In this document: piece by piece, positions 13,990 through 21,164 of the stretch
Layout: every line of letters starts with the position of its first letter
Numbering within the stretch: the stretch's first letter is position 1
Source: CAZUMH01 sp964621645
GTDB lineage: Bacteria; Zhuqueibacterota; QNDG01; JAGLOF01
Length of the DNA stretch: 21,164 bases
Direction of reading: 5' to 3'
Assembly (NCBI GenBank): GCA_964621645.1
Contig: CAZUMH010000059.1
Span: 1-21,164, forward strand
Made by a program: the position numbers and the translations under genes
Notes under the pieces: generated by a model
Databases searched by the model: none
The model's input: only the letters and a program-made list of their open reading frames with translations
What the model was told of the DNA's origin: nothing

Positions 13990-14574
13990 GTGAATTTTAA
14001 AGAGAGTAAAACAGCAGAAAATCTGATGAAGTCATTTGCCGGCGAATCACAGGCGCGCATGCGTTATACGTACTACGCCTCGGTAGCCCGCAAGCAGGGC
14101 TTCAGACAAATTGAAGAAATATTCATTGAAACCGCTGAAAATGAAAAAGAGCACGCCAAGCTTTTTATGAAGCAGTTAATAAAAAACGGCATCAACGAAG
14201 AAACGGTAACCATCGAAGCTGCCTATCCAGTCTGTTACGCCGATACCTTGAAAAACCTGGAGTGCGCCGCCAGCGGTGAAAACGAAGAATGGAGTGATCT
14301 TTATCCGTCCTTTGCCAAGACCGCAGACGAAGAAGGCTTCACCGAGATAGCCGAGACGTTTCGTGACGTGGCTCTCGTGGAAAAACGGCATGAAACCCGT
14401 TACCGCAAACTCGCTGCCAATGTCAAGAATCATACTGTATTCAAAAAAGACGGCAAGGTTTTCTGGAAATGTCGTAACTGCGGATACATTACCGAAGATA
14501 TCGAAGCTCCGGAAAAATGCCCGGTCTGCGACCATGATCGGGAATACTTCGAATTATGGATGGAGAATTATTAA
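13990..14574 (+). CDS. rbr: Rubrerythrin (peroxide reductase)
   Basis: This 194-residue peroxidase reduces H2O2 to water with electrons from rubredoxin. The ferritin-like domain supplies the di-iron ligands Glu19, Glu52/His55 (ENEKEH), Glu97, Glu100 and Glu131/His134 (LVEKRH). The C-terminal rubredoxin-like FeCys4 site is complete (Cys161, Cys164, Cys177, Cys180). The start is GTG 13990, supported by AAAGGAGG 9 bases upstream and the family N-terminus FKESKTAENL. It is immediately followed by rubredoxin. Confidence 0.97.
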   Translation: MNFKESKTAENLMKSFAGESQARMRYTYYASVARKQGFRQIEEIFIETAENEKEHAKLFMKQLIKNGINEETVTIEAAYPVCYADTLKNLECAASGENEEWSDLYPSFAKTADEEGFTEIAETFRDVALVEKRHETRYRKLAANVKNHTVFKKDGKVFWKCRNCGYITEDIEAPEKCPVCDHDREYFELWMENY

Positions 14575-14607
14575 TAGGAAATTTTCCCTCTAAAGGAGAA
14601 AAGCATA

Positions 14608-14748
14608 ATGAAAAAATATGTCTGTGACGCCTGTGGTTACGTATACGATCCTGCCGAGAACAATAACGTAGCCTTTGAAGATCTGCCCGATGACTGGACC
14701 TGTCCGGTCTGCGGTGTGGGCAAAGACATGTTCAGCCCGATGGACTGA
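14608..14748 (+). CDS. rub: Rubredoxin (short-loop form)
   Basis: This 46-residue one-electron carrier has a single FeCys4 centre: CDAC near the N-terminus and CPVCGVGKD near the C-terminus. The loop between them is shortened (DPAENNNVAFEDLPDDW), making it ~7 residues shorter than typical 52-54-residue rubredoxins and like the short Desulfovibrio desulfuricans type. AAAGGAG precedes ATG 14608. As last gene of the operon it would feed the flavodiiron protein, rubrerythrin and desulfoferrodoxin. Confidence 0.96.
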   Translation: MKKYVCDACGYVYDPAENNNVAFEDLPDDWTCPVCGVGKDMFSPMD

Positions 14749-14757
14749 ATTTCTGAT

Positions 14758-14796
14758 ACAGCTGCCGGAGCGGGGGATTTCCTCTCCGGCAGCTGT
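14758..14796 (+). terminator. Intrinsic terminator of the oxidative-stress operon
   Basis: ACAGCTGCCGGAG (14758-14770) pairs perfectly over 13 bp with CTCCGGCAGCTGT (14784-14796), 9 bp after the rubredoxin stop, followed by the T-rich CATTATTTTCTTTC. It also lies just past the end of the convergent minus-strand gene (14799) and may serve both. Confidence 0.85.
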
Positions 14797-14798
14797 CA

Positions 14799-16577
14799 TT
14801 ATTTTCTTTCTTTGATAGGAAGGGCTTCGTAGCGGGTCTGAAGTACCCCTTTCTGTGTTTCCAGCTCCTCAATCCTCTTCTTAAAATTACGAAAATCGTT
14901 TTGAAATTCATAGGTATCAGCTGTCTCAATCTTGGGAGAATAGCCGTAATCCCGCAGAACCATATTCACCGAAACATCCAGATTACCCTTTAGAAACAGC
15001 ATTTCACTCCGCAGTTTGGCTATCTTATCACTGGACCGATCGATAACCGCTCTCACTCCGATGAGCGTAGTCGCAGCCGCTGCAATAGGCACGACTGTCT
15101 TCTGAAATTTATCTGAAGCGACGGAAGAACTGGCAAAACCCGTTACGGCCCCGATTACAATCCCTGAAATATCGAACACATCATTCCAGAAACGTTTCCG
15201 GTCCAGAGTAAATTGCAGGTTGTCATCCATATACGCTACTTCCTGCTTCATCTGATTCGCTATGGTAAGCAGCGTTATATATTCCTGCACGATCTCACGG
15301 GGATCGTTCCGATCATGCACTGTTATCGCCAGTTCCGCTTCATCTTCAAGATGACCGTCGGATGCCAGGAACGTGACATGCACCTCTTTTTTACCGGGCG
15401 AATCGAGAAAGGAAAAAGGCGGCGTCCAGCGGAAAATACGCTGTTCAGGATCGAATTCATATCCTTTGATATCGGAAGAAATGACGCTCAGGCTGACATT
15501 CTCGTCACCGTTTTTATCGCTTACCCGGATGGGAACCACCACTTCTTCCCCTTCTTTGACATCACGGGGACGGATCGCTTCGATATGAGGGGGATAATTC
15601 TTCGGATCCACTTTGACCAGGATGGTATCGTAAACGGTAAATTCGGCATCATTAGCCGAAAAAATCAGCTGATACTCTGTTTTTCGGGTGGAATAGGAGA
15701 AATCAGGAATCCATTGGAACTTGCCGCTGCTGGGGTTGAAACTGAAATCGTTTTTTTTGATATCAGGTGTCGTGACTTGATATGTCAGCGGTTCGTCATC
15801 GAGGTCCTGAGCTTTCACGGTGAAGGATAACGGTTCACCTTCATTGATATAGTACTCCCGCGTTGTATTCTGGAACACCGGTGGGTGTTTGACATCCCGC
15901 ACAATAACCGGTATTACCTTTTCGTTCCGGAGACCGGTCTGGTCCTCCACAAAAAATGTGAGATTGAATAACCCCTGACCGGCCTGGCTGTTCGTGGGAA
16001 TCCAAAAGAAGGTAGCGCCCCGCCCATTGACCGAAAAACGGGCATTTTTTATACGGGCATTCGGGTCTTCATTAACAAAATAACCGAGAGTCAGTTCATC
16101 AGACGTATTCCTGTCTTCGGCACGGATTACCAGCGCCAGCTCCTCACCTTCATTGATATAGTAAAATCCTTCCGTGGGAGTGATATGACATTCAATGGAG
16201 AGTACCGGCTGATATCGTATCGGATTCACAACAATAAGGGCCGGCTGGTTCACCCGCTGTCCGCTCAGCGTGTCTACAGCCGTAAAAATGATGGGGTGCT
16301 GACCGATATCATTCTCCTTGGGAGTCCAGATAAATAGATCTTGTTTTTGATCGATCTTCCCTCCCCTGTCCCAGGTGAATTCGAAGATGATGTCATTGCC
16401 CCGGGGCGAATAGGCCTTAAGTGGAACTCGAATCTCCTGCAAGGGAAAGGTATGCTGTTCCTGAATAGGCGGAAATATCGGCTTATCTTGATTTTTGGAT
16501 AGATTGGTGTCCTGGACATTCTGTTGCGCCTGCAGCGATCCGGTTAACAGACAAAAAATAATGAAGATTCTTCTCAT
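14799..16577 (-). CDS. Secreted Ig/cadherin-like repeat protein with hydrophobic C-terminal region
   Basis: This is a 592-residue envelope protein. A signal peptide (MRRIFIIFCLLTGSLQAQ) starts at ATG 16577; an upstream in-frame start at 16646 would overlap the preceding gene and bury the signal. Four Ig-like modules follow, each containing an F-x-W-x-P motif (FIWTP, FFWIP, FQWIP, FRWTP). Three modules open with an INEGE/VKEGE-type phrase, as in putative-Ig/cadherin-like families. From about residue 421 the protein changes character: a helical segment, two Gly/Ala-rich hydrophobic stretches (about 470-486 and 494-512) and a charged coiled coil at the end. It is probably anchored by these stretches with its Ig modules outside the inner membrane. 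It lies 35 bp after SixA. No ligand is predictable. Confidence 0.85.
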   Translation of the reverse strand: MRRIFIIFCLLTGSLQAQQNVQDTNLSKNQDKPIFPPIQEQHTFPLQEIRVPLKAYSPRGNDIIFEFTWDRGGKIDQKQDLFIWTPKENDIGQHPIIFTAVDTLSGQRVNQPALIVVNPIRYQPVLSIECHITPTEGFYYINEGEELALVIRAEDRNTSDELTLGYFVNEDPNARIKNARFSVNGRGATFFWIPTNSQAGQGLFNLTFFVEDQTGLRNEKVIPVIVRDVKHPPVFQNTTREYYINEGEPLSFTVKAQDLDDEPLTYQVTTPDIKKNDFSFNPSSGKFQWIPDFSYSTRKTEYQLIFSANDAEFTVYDTILVKVDPKNYPPHIEAIRPRDVKEGEEVVVPIRVSDKNGDENVSLSVISSDIKGYEFDPEQRIFRWTPPFSFLDSPGKKEVHVTFLASDGHLEDEAELAITVHDRNDPREIVQEYITLLTIANQMKQEVAYMDDNLQFTLDRKRFWNDVFDISGIVIGAVTGFASSSVASDKFQKTVVPIAAAATTLIGVRAVIDRSSDKIAKLRSEMLFLKGNLDVSVNMVLRDYGYSPKIETADTYEFQNDFRNFKKRIEELETQKGVLQTRYEALPIKERK

Positions 16578-16612
16578 GCACAAAAATCCTGTTTTAACGT
16601 ACCCATTAAAAA

Positions 16613-17068
16613 TTATTCCGCTTGCACACTCCAGCGATATTGCCATATGCCTTCTTCATTCCGTTCCAGATGTATAATCTGGGCGGTATGAAAACGTATC
16701 TGCTTGGAGACTCTTCCCTGAAGCAGGGTTTCAGCCAGATTTGCTAAAAAGGGCAAATGCCCCACCAGAGCGATATCTTCCTGCTCCTGTTGCAGCCGCG
16801 AAGTCCAGGCAAGCGGATCATCATGAGGCAGAAGATCGTCACTCTCCACCACTGCGGGCGAAGTGTTAAAAGCCCGTGACAGTATTTCCGCCGTTTCGAG
16901 AGCCCTTATTTTGGGACTATGCAGAATACGGCTCACCGCCATCGATTTCTCCTCAACCGCCAGGCGGGAACTGTACGCAGCTTCTTTCCTCCCTTTCTCG
17001 GAAAGCGGCCGGCTGGCATCATCCCCCGCCGACAGGGCCTCTCCGTGTCTCATCAGATACAATCGCAT
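16613..17068 (-). CDS. sixA: SixA-type phosphohistidine phosphatase
   Basis: This 151-residue histidine-phosphatase-family enzyme starts MRLYLMRHGEA, with catalytic Arg7-His8-Gly9. It contains SPKIRALETAEIL (the second conserved Arg), and the second conserved His is in LVGHLPFLA. This short form matches SixA, which removes phosphate from histidine on phosphotransfer proteins. The start overlaps the upstream gene's stop by one base (TGATG), so the two are translationally coupled. No histidine kinase or PTS gene is in view, so the substrate is open. Confidence 0.9.
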   Translation of the reverse strand: MRLYLMRHGEALSAGDDASRPLSEKGRKEAAYSSRLAVEEKSMAVSRILHSPKIRALETAEILSRAFNTSPAVVESDDLLPHDDPLAWTSRLQQEQEDIALVGHLPFLANLAETLLQGRVSKQIRFHTAQIIHLERNEEGIWQYRWSVQAE

Positions 17069-18366
17069 CAGCCCCTATCCTCCATGGAACCGGTTACCTT
17101 GTGGAAATGTTCCTCCAGAAAATCGGCTAATTCCCAGAGGACCGCGCTTCTGCGGCTCATCCGTTCAGGCGAGAGGCGACAGTCAAGCAACCGGCGCAGG
17201 AGCACTCCATGAGCTTCCACCACTCCTCCGGGCCCGACATAGACGCCGGGAAGCAATCGCAGACGAGTTTCATTCTTTTCTTTCGCCGCTGAAAAAACCA
17301 GGGAATAGCCAAAGCCTTTTCTCCACCAGTAAGTATGATCGCCCTCTTCCCTGCAACGGGCGGTAATCGCCTCTAAAAGGATCCCTGATAATGCTGTCGG
17401 CAGATTTCTCTCTCTCAGTCTCCTGGGTATTTCTGCCGCGTCCAGGAGAGCCGGCGGTGCCCGTAAAATCTTGATTTCATCTTCTCGCAGGGGACGGGTA
17501 TGGACTTGCCTCAGCATCTCTTCAAAATCATCACATTTCATATCTGTGAAGGACTCGGTCAAATCAGCCAGAAGCCGGTCAAGAGTCACGGCAATCGGCT
17601 GGAGAAATCCACTGAAAAAATGGCTGTTTCTCACCAATGAAATAATATCTGAAGAAAGAAAACAGGTCGGTCCGGTATAATCAATCATCCATCCCTTCTC
17701 GGATATATAACTCTGAGTCCCGCTCCTTGAAAGAGTTTCCGTTATCCTGTCGATAAAGAGATCTCCCAACGGTTTGATGTATTCTCCTTCACCGAAAATT
17801 CTCCTGGCTGGGAGGGAAAGTTCCTTTCTGGCCACCTGGTCCAGACAATAGTGGTCCCTCTCTCCTTCACTGAAAGACGGCCAGCCCCAGATCATGGCGT
17901 GCCATTTTGTAGGCACACTCTGAAAACCGCCTCTCTCTTCAAATTCTCCCCATGAGCGCGGGGACCAGTTGTAACCGAAATGAAGATTGTCTGTTTCCGG
18001 TCTTGCGCGGATGAACTGCAGTACCTTGGCCATAAGGGCAGCCGCTGCATCTCCTTCACCCGTAGGAATGGCTTCCGGTCCCGGCAGGTAGCGATCAGGG
18101 CTCGTCTCCATAATCATGACGTGGACATCAGGGCTGTAGGGGCTGAAGACGGAAATCACTGACCAGGGTTTTCCTGCCACATCCACTGTAGTAAGAATAC
18201 TGGGACTTAAATGCTGTAATGTCTGAACCAGATTGAGAGAGTCCTCCGGCCTGATCCGTTTTGAAAGAACTGCCTCTCCTCCGTTTCTCGGCAGGAGGGG
18301 CGAGAGCGGCAGAGTGATACGCGGAAGCTGCTGAGGAAGATGCGCACTGTTTCCCAATGGATTCAT
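17068..18366 (-). CDS. 432-residue protein of unknown family in ABC/SixA operon
   Basis: This is a soluble protein with no signal peptide or membrane helix. ATG 18366 was chosen: GGGAG lies 5 bases upstream and the preceding permease gene stops one base before it; an upstream in-frame start would overlap that gene. Distinct aromatic-rich segments stand out, e.g. LHFGYNWSPRSWGEFE and TKWHAMIWGWPSF (about 130-165), then GWMIDYTGPTCFLSSD and DHTYWWRKGFGYSLVF. The His/Trp-rich stretch is faintly reminiscent of nucleotidyltransferase or HIT-type folds, but no active-site signature is certain. Tight coupling to the permease and to SixA suggests a shared process. Confidence 0.85.
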   Translation of the reverse strand: MNPLGNSAHLPQQLPRITLPLSPLLPRNGGEAVLSKRIRPEDSLNLVQTLQHLSPSILTTVDVAGKPWSVISVFSPYSPDVHVMIMETSPDRYLPGPEAIPTGEGDAAAALMAKVLQFIRARPETDNLHFGYNWSPRSWGEFEERGGFQSVPTKWHAMIWGWPSFSEGERDHYCLDQVARKELSLPARRIFGEGEYIKPLGDLFIDRITETLSRSGTQSYISEKGWMIDYTGPTCFLSSDIISLVRNSHFFSGFLQPIAVTLDRLLADLTESFTDMKCDDFEEMLRQVHTRPLREDEIKILRAPPALLDAAEIPRRLRERNLPTALSGILLEAITARCREEGDHTYWWRKGFGYSLVFSAAKEKNETRLRLLPGVYVGPGGVVEAHGVLLRRLLDCRLSPERMSRRSAVLWELADFLEEHFHKVTGSMEDRG

Positions 18367-18367
18367 T

Positions 18368-19111
18368 CTACTCCCAGCGGAAAGTTCGATTGGAAATGAC
18401 AATGCAAATAAGGGCAAGTCCGGACAGATACGCGATACTCAGCGGGAACTGACTCAGAGAAGAACCCTGCCATACCCCCCGTAAAAGAATCACAACATGC
18501 GTGAGAGGCAGGATTTGAGCAATGGTACGGACTGTCTGAGGCAGTATTTCCCGCGGGATCGCCGCCCCGGAGAGAAACAGCATTGGATAGAAAAGGAACA
18601 TCACTGCAATCTGGGCTGTTCTGGCATTGGGCATAACACTGGCGATGAGAAATCCAAAACCAAAAAAACTGCAATTTCCCAAGAGATACGCGGCTACGAC
18701 CTGAGGGTAGCTTCCTTGAAAGCGGAGCCCGTAGACTATCTTCCCCACCAGGATAAGAATGACCGTTCCTGCCAAGGCCATACAAAAAAGAACCGTTACC
18801 TGGGACGCGAGAATAGCAACCGGTGATATCGGCGTGGCCCGGAGACGTCGTAAAATGCCGTTATCCCGGTATTCCGCCATCTGAATAGACAAAGATACCA
18901 ATCCGGCCGTGGCGATAATCATGGCCATGAAAGCGGGGACCGCCGTATCGATATACCCCATTCCGTTGTAAAAGGAGGTCGGTGTGTTCCCCCAGATACT
19001 CCCGAAAAGAAGCAACAGCATGAGTGGAAACATAAGCGTGAAAAATGAGGCCATGGGTTCCCGCAGAAAAAGTCTCATTTCGGTCTTTATCATGGTCAGC
19101 ATACCGCGCAT
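18368..19111 (-). CDS. ABC-2 type exporter permease
   Basis: This 247-residue inner-membrane protein has about six membrane helices. The first (ASFFTLMFPLMLLLLFGSIW) follows a short cytosolic N-terminus, and further helices run to SIAYLSGLALICIVISN. The phrase MAEYRDNGILRRLRATPISP, a conserved cytosolic coupling segment of ABC-2 permeases, identifies the family (DrrB/NodJ-like). ATG 19111 is used because AGGAGG lies 7 bases before it; it overlaps the ATPase stop by one base. Together with the ATPase it forms an exporter for a drug, lipid or polysaccharide; the cargo is unknown. Confidence 0.93.
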   Translation of the reverse strand: MRGMLTMIKTEMRLFLREPMASFFTLMFPLMLLLLFGSIWGNTPTSFYNGMGYIDTAVPAFMAMIIATAGLVSLSIQMAEYRDNGILRRLRATPISPVAILASQVTVLFCMALAGTVILILVGKIVYGLRFQGSYPQVVAAYLLGNCSFFGFGFLIASVMPNARTAQIAVMFLFYPMLFLSGAAIPREILPQTVRTIAQILPLTHVVILLRGVWQGSSLSQFPLSIAYLSGLALICIVISNRTFRWE

Positions 19112-20049
19112 CACACATCCTCCTGATTGTTAATATCATGTCCCGTGAGGCTGAGGAAAACATCATCCAGAGTGGATTGTTCGGTACGCAGGTCGCGAAA
19201 CGCGACATGTTCCTTGGTTAAGAAGTTCACACAGTCAGCGATCATCTGATCGCTCTCACCATAAACGATGATTCGTTCACGATCTTTTTCAATCCTGGCA
19301 ATACTTGAGAAATTTTCTAATCCCCGCAGTGAATTGGGAGAATCCAGCGTAAACAGGAGCCTTCTGCCGGCGCCGTGTTTCCGGATGAGATTGCCGGGCG
19401 TGTCCAGCACCTTGATGGCCCCCTTATCGATAATGGCCACTCTGTCGCAGAGGCGTTCCGCTTCCTCCATGAAATGAGTAGTCAGGAAGACGGTTTTACC
19501 GGCATCCCTCACTTCCCGTACCAGTCCCCACATATTTCTTCGGGCTCTGGGATCGAGTCCCGTGGTAAGTTCGTCCAGAAAAATAATTTCCGGATCGTGC
19601 AGAAGTGCAAGTGCGATGAACAGACGCTGCTTCTGACCTCCTGAGAGAGTGCCGAAATACTTGTTCAAAATTCCTTCCAGCCCGAGACGGGATATAAGCT
19701 CCCCCGCCTCCAGACTCTTACCGTAAAAAGAGGCATATAGCTGCAAAGCTTCCCGCACCTTGATACGCCGCGGCAAGGCGGTCTGCTGCAGCTGGATCCC
19801 AATATTGGGTTTAAGATCTTTCAGATGATGAACAGGATCAAGGCCCAATACCTCTATTGTCCCTCCGTCTGGCTTCCGCAATCCCTCAATACATTCGATG
19901 GTGGTCGTCTTGCCCGCCCCGTTGGGCCCCACCATACCGAAAATCTCTCCCCGAAGAATCTGAAAATCGATTCCTGTCAGAGCCTGAATTTCACCGTAAT
20001 TTTTCCGTAATCCCCGGACGGTAATCACCGGAACAGTATTACTCTTCAT
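19111..20049 (-). CDS. ABC exporter ATP-binding protein
   Basis: This 312-residue cytosolic ATPase powers the ABC-2 permease. Walker A is GPNGAGKTT (41-49), the signature LSGGQKQR begins near 135, Walker B is IIFLDE with catalytic Glu160, and the switch His is in FLTTHFMEEAERLCD. The usual DEPTTGLD is DELTTGLD here, a conservative change beside the catalytic Glu. About 80 residues after the nucleotide-binding domain match the regulatory tail of DrrA/NatA-like exporters. The start overlaps the upstream peptidase gene by 4 bp (ATGA). Confidence 0.96.
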   Translation of the reverse strand: MKSNTVPVITVRGLRKNYGEIQALTGIDFQILRGEIFGMVGPNGAGKTTTIECIEGLRKPDGGTIEVLGLDPVHHLKDLKPNIGIQLQQTALPRRIKVREALQLYASFYGKSLEAGELISRLGLEGILNKYFGTLSGGQKQRLFIALALLHDPEIIFLDELTTGLDPRARRNMWGLVREVRDAGKTVFLTTHFMEEAERLCDRVAIIDKGAIKVLDTPGNLIRKHGAGRRLLFTLDSPNSLRGLENFSSIARIEKDRERIIVYGESDQMIADCVNFLTKEHVAFRDLRTEQSTLDDVFLSLTGHDINNQEDV

Positions 20050-21164
20050 TTATCCGCGCCTTCAGGTAATGAAAGATTATCGGCGTTGGCCATGTTGATT
20101 ATGGCAAAATACAGAATCCCGGCAAGATCCTCCATTACCTCGGGAGTGATGGTGGAAATATCATCACTGGGAACGTGATAATAGGATCTGGCTCCTGACA
20201 CGGAAAAGGAAAGGCTGGGTACCCCGGCCCAAAGGAAACGAGCCGCATCCAAACGGGGACGAGCGAGGTTGCTGAAATAAGCGGAACGCAACACCCGGTG
20301 AATATAGGATTGATTCGCCATTTTGACGAAGGAAAAGAGGCCCGGGAAATTTTCACCCGCCAGGCAGAAGATATTGTCTCCACAGCCCACCCCATCCAGA
20401 TTGAGGAAACAGATTGTCTTGTCCAAAGGGAAAACCGGATCCTTAAGATAAACTTCTGATCCTACCACCGCCTGCTCCTCAGCTCCGAAAAGAATAAAAA
20501 CAACGGAACGCCGCAGTTTCACTCCGGATCGTACCAAAGCCTGCACCACCCCAAGAACCACCGCGACACCCGAGGCGTTGTCATTGGCACCGGGGATAAG
20601 TTCGTAACAGTGACCCAGGTGGTCAAGATGGGCGCCCAGGATAATCGCTTCCTGCTCCAGGTCGGGATCACTGCCTTCCAGCACTCCTATAATATTAGCT
20701 CCCCTGCCATTCGGAACGTGTTCAGTGATATTCTTAATCGTTACCATTTTGCCGGTTGCGAAAGACCGCGGTTTCAGTTCTTTCTTAATACTGTTTACTA
20801 CCGCTTGATGATCCTTCCCTGTTCCGGCAAATACGTCCCCAACCACCGCTTCTCCCACATGACTGTAAATGAATGAAGATACGTAGCTGTTATTGGGATT
20901 GCCGATAGGGCCGTAATTGTAGATCATCCCGATGGCTCCGTGTTTGACAGCGTTCTCAAGTTTATACTGATGGAAGGAATAGGGCCGCCACTTTAGGAAG
21001 AGTTCCGAATCCTGATCCGGATCGACCGGGGCTTCCCGTTCCATGAGTACGATCTTGCCGGCAACGTCCACATTTCCGTAATCGTCATAATCCAGCTCGG
21101 GCGCACTCACCCCGTACCCCACATAGATTACTTCTCCGGTCACCTCACCAGAACCTGAGGTGGA
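20046..21164 (-). CDS. M28-family zinc aminopeptidase with PA domain, 5' end missing
   Basis: This is a two-zinc exopeptidase of the M28 (aminopeptidase Y/S) group, open to the right window edge; 372 codons remain. The visible N-terminal part (VIYVGYGVSAPELDYDDYG to about GDVFAG) is a protease-associated (PA) domain insertion. The catalytic domain has the zinc and catalytic residues in LGAHLDHLG (His, Asp), GANDNASGV (bridging Asp), LFGAEEQAVVGS (catalytic Glu pair), NLDGVG (Asp) and SYYHVPSDD (His). Relatives are usually secreted; the signal peptide would lie outside the window. It leads the ABC operon by ATGA overlap. Confidence 0.93.
   Translation of the reverse strand, partial: STSGSGEVTGEVIYVGYGVSAPELDYDDYGNVDVAGKIVLMEREAPVDPDQDSELFLKWRPYSFHQYKLENAVKHGAIGMIYNYGPIGNPNNSYVSSFIYSHVGEAVVGDVFAGTGKDHQAVVNSIKKELKPRSFATGKMVTIKNITEHVPNGRGANIIGVLEGSDPDLEQEAIILGAHLDHLGHCYELIPGANDNASGVAVVLGVVQALVRSGVKLRRSVVFILFGAEEQAVVGSEVYLKDPVFPLDKTICFLNLDGVGCGDNIFCLAGENFPGLFSFVKMANQSYIHRVLRSAYFSNLARPRLDAARFLWAGVPSLSFSVSGARSYYHVPSDDISTITPEVMEDLAGILYFAIINMANADNLSLPEGADK

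Noticed and set aside
15213..15830. 205-codon plus-strand frame
   Set aside because: It is antisense to the Ig-repeat protein, has no ribosome-binding site and has low-complexity, His/Phe/Ile-rich composition.
16863..17366. 167-codon plus-strand frame
   Set aside because: It is antisense to sixA and the 432-residue gene, which both have clear starts and coupling; the product is Ser/Arg/Pro-rich noise.

Overview
The window reads as chromosomal DNA from a Gram-negative (diderm) anaerobe, or at least a microbe that prefers low oxygen. Two observations support this. First, there is an OmpA-type outer-membrane protein, and several other products carry signal peptides. Second, a nine-gene cluster (9897-14748) encodes the classic anaerobe answer to oxygen: flavodiiron protein, desulfoferrodoxin, rubrerythrin and rubredoxin. 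The OmpA protein with thrombospondin type-3-like repeats, the Ig/cadherin-like surface protein and the ECF sigma/zinc anti-sigma pair would fit the Bacteroidota-Calditrichota-type (FCB) lineages. That placement is inference; there is no rRNA or other marker gene here. No CRISPR array, intact transposase, phage gene or plasmid gene was seen.

Layout. (1) 1-1558: 3' two thirds of a P3A-type (plasma-membrane H+) P-type ATPase, visibly richer in G+C than what follows. (2) 1668-3242: a short eRF1-like protein, a truncated remnant of a second (Mg2+/cation) P-type ATPase, and an SPFH/slipin membrane protein. (3) 3243-3671: three G+C-rich palindromes, then a minus-strand tRNA-His/tRNA-Glu pair with its own promoter and terminator. 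(4) 3893-6914: a small membrane protein on the minus strand and, divergently, an ECF sigma factor, its zinc-binding membrane anti-sigma factor and a secreted protein of unknown function. (5) 6915-7444: a long gene-poor spacer ending in a strong hairpin. (6) 7445-9775: the OmpA-family protein with 99-bp tandem repeats and an exported creatininase-family amidohydrolase. (7) 9897-14748: the oxidative-stress operon, led by a PerR-type Fur regulator behind a near-consensus promoter that overlaps a 17-bp perfect palindrome, and closed by a strong hairpin terminator. (8) 14799-21164, all minus strand: an M28 peptidase (truncated by the right edge), an ABC exporter ATPase and permease, a 432-residue protein of unknown family, a SixA-type phosphatase, and a secreted Ig-like repeat protein with a hydrophobic C-terminal region.

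How the genes fit together. In the oxidative-stress operon, desulfoferrodoxin would convert superoxide to peroxide. Rubrerythrin and the thiol peroxidase would remove peroxide, and the flavodiiron protein would reduce O2 to water. Rubredoxin would carry electrons to these enzymes, ferritin would remove free iron, and Fpg would excise oxidised guanine from DNA. PerR would sense peroxide and most likely controls the whole unit through its own promoter. A 59-residue winged-helix protein sits inside this operon and may be a second regulator. The sigma/anti-sigma operon appears to autoregulate through an ECF-type promoter and probably reports on the cell envelope. The minus-strand group is compact (four junctions overlap by 1-4 bp or nearly touch) and looks like one transcription unit from M28 peptidase to SixA.

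The best leads for something undescribed are the 59-residue regulator in the stress operon, the secreted partner of the sigma/anti-sigma pair, and the 432-residue protein between the ABC exporter and SixA.
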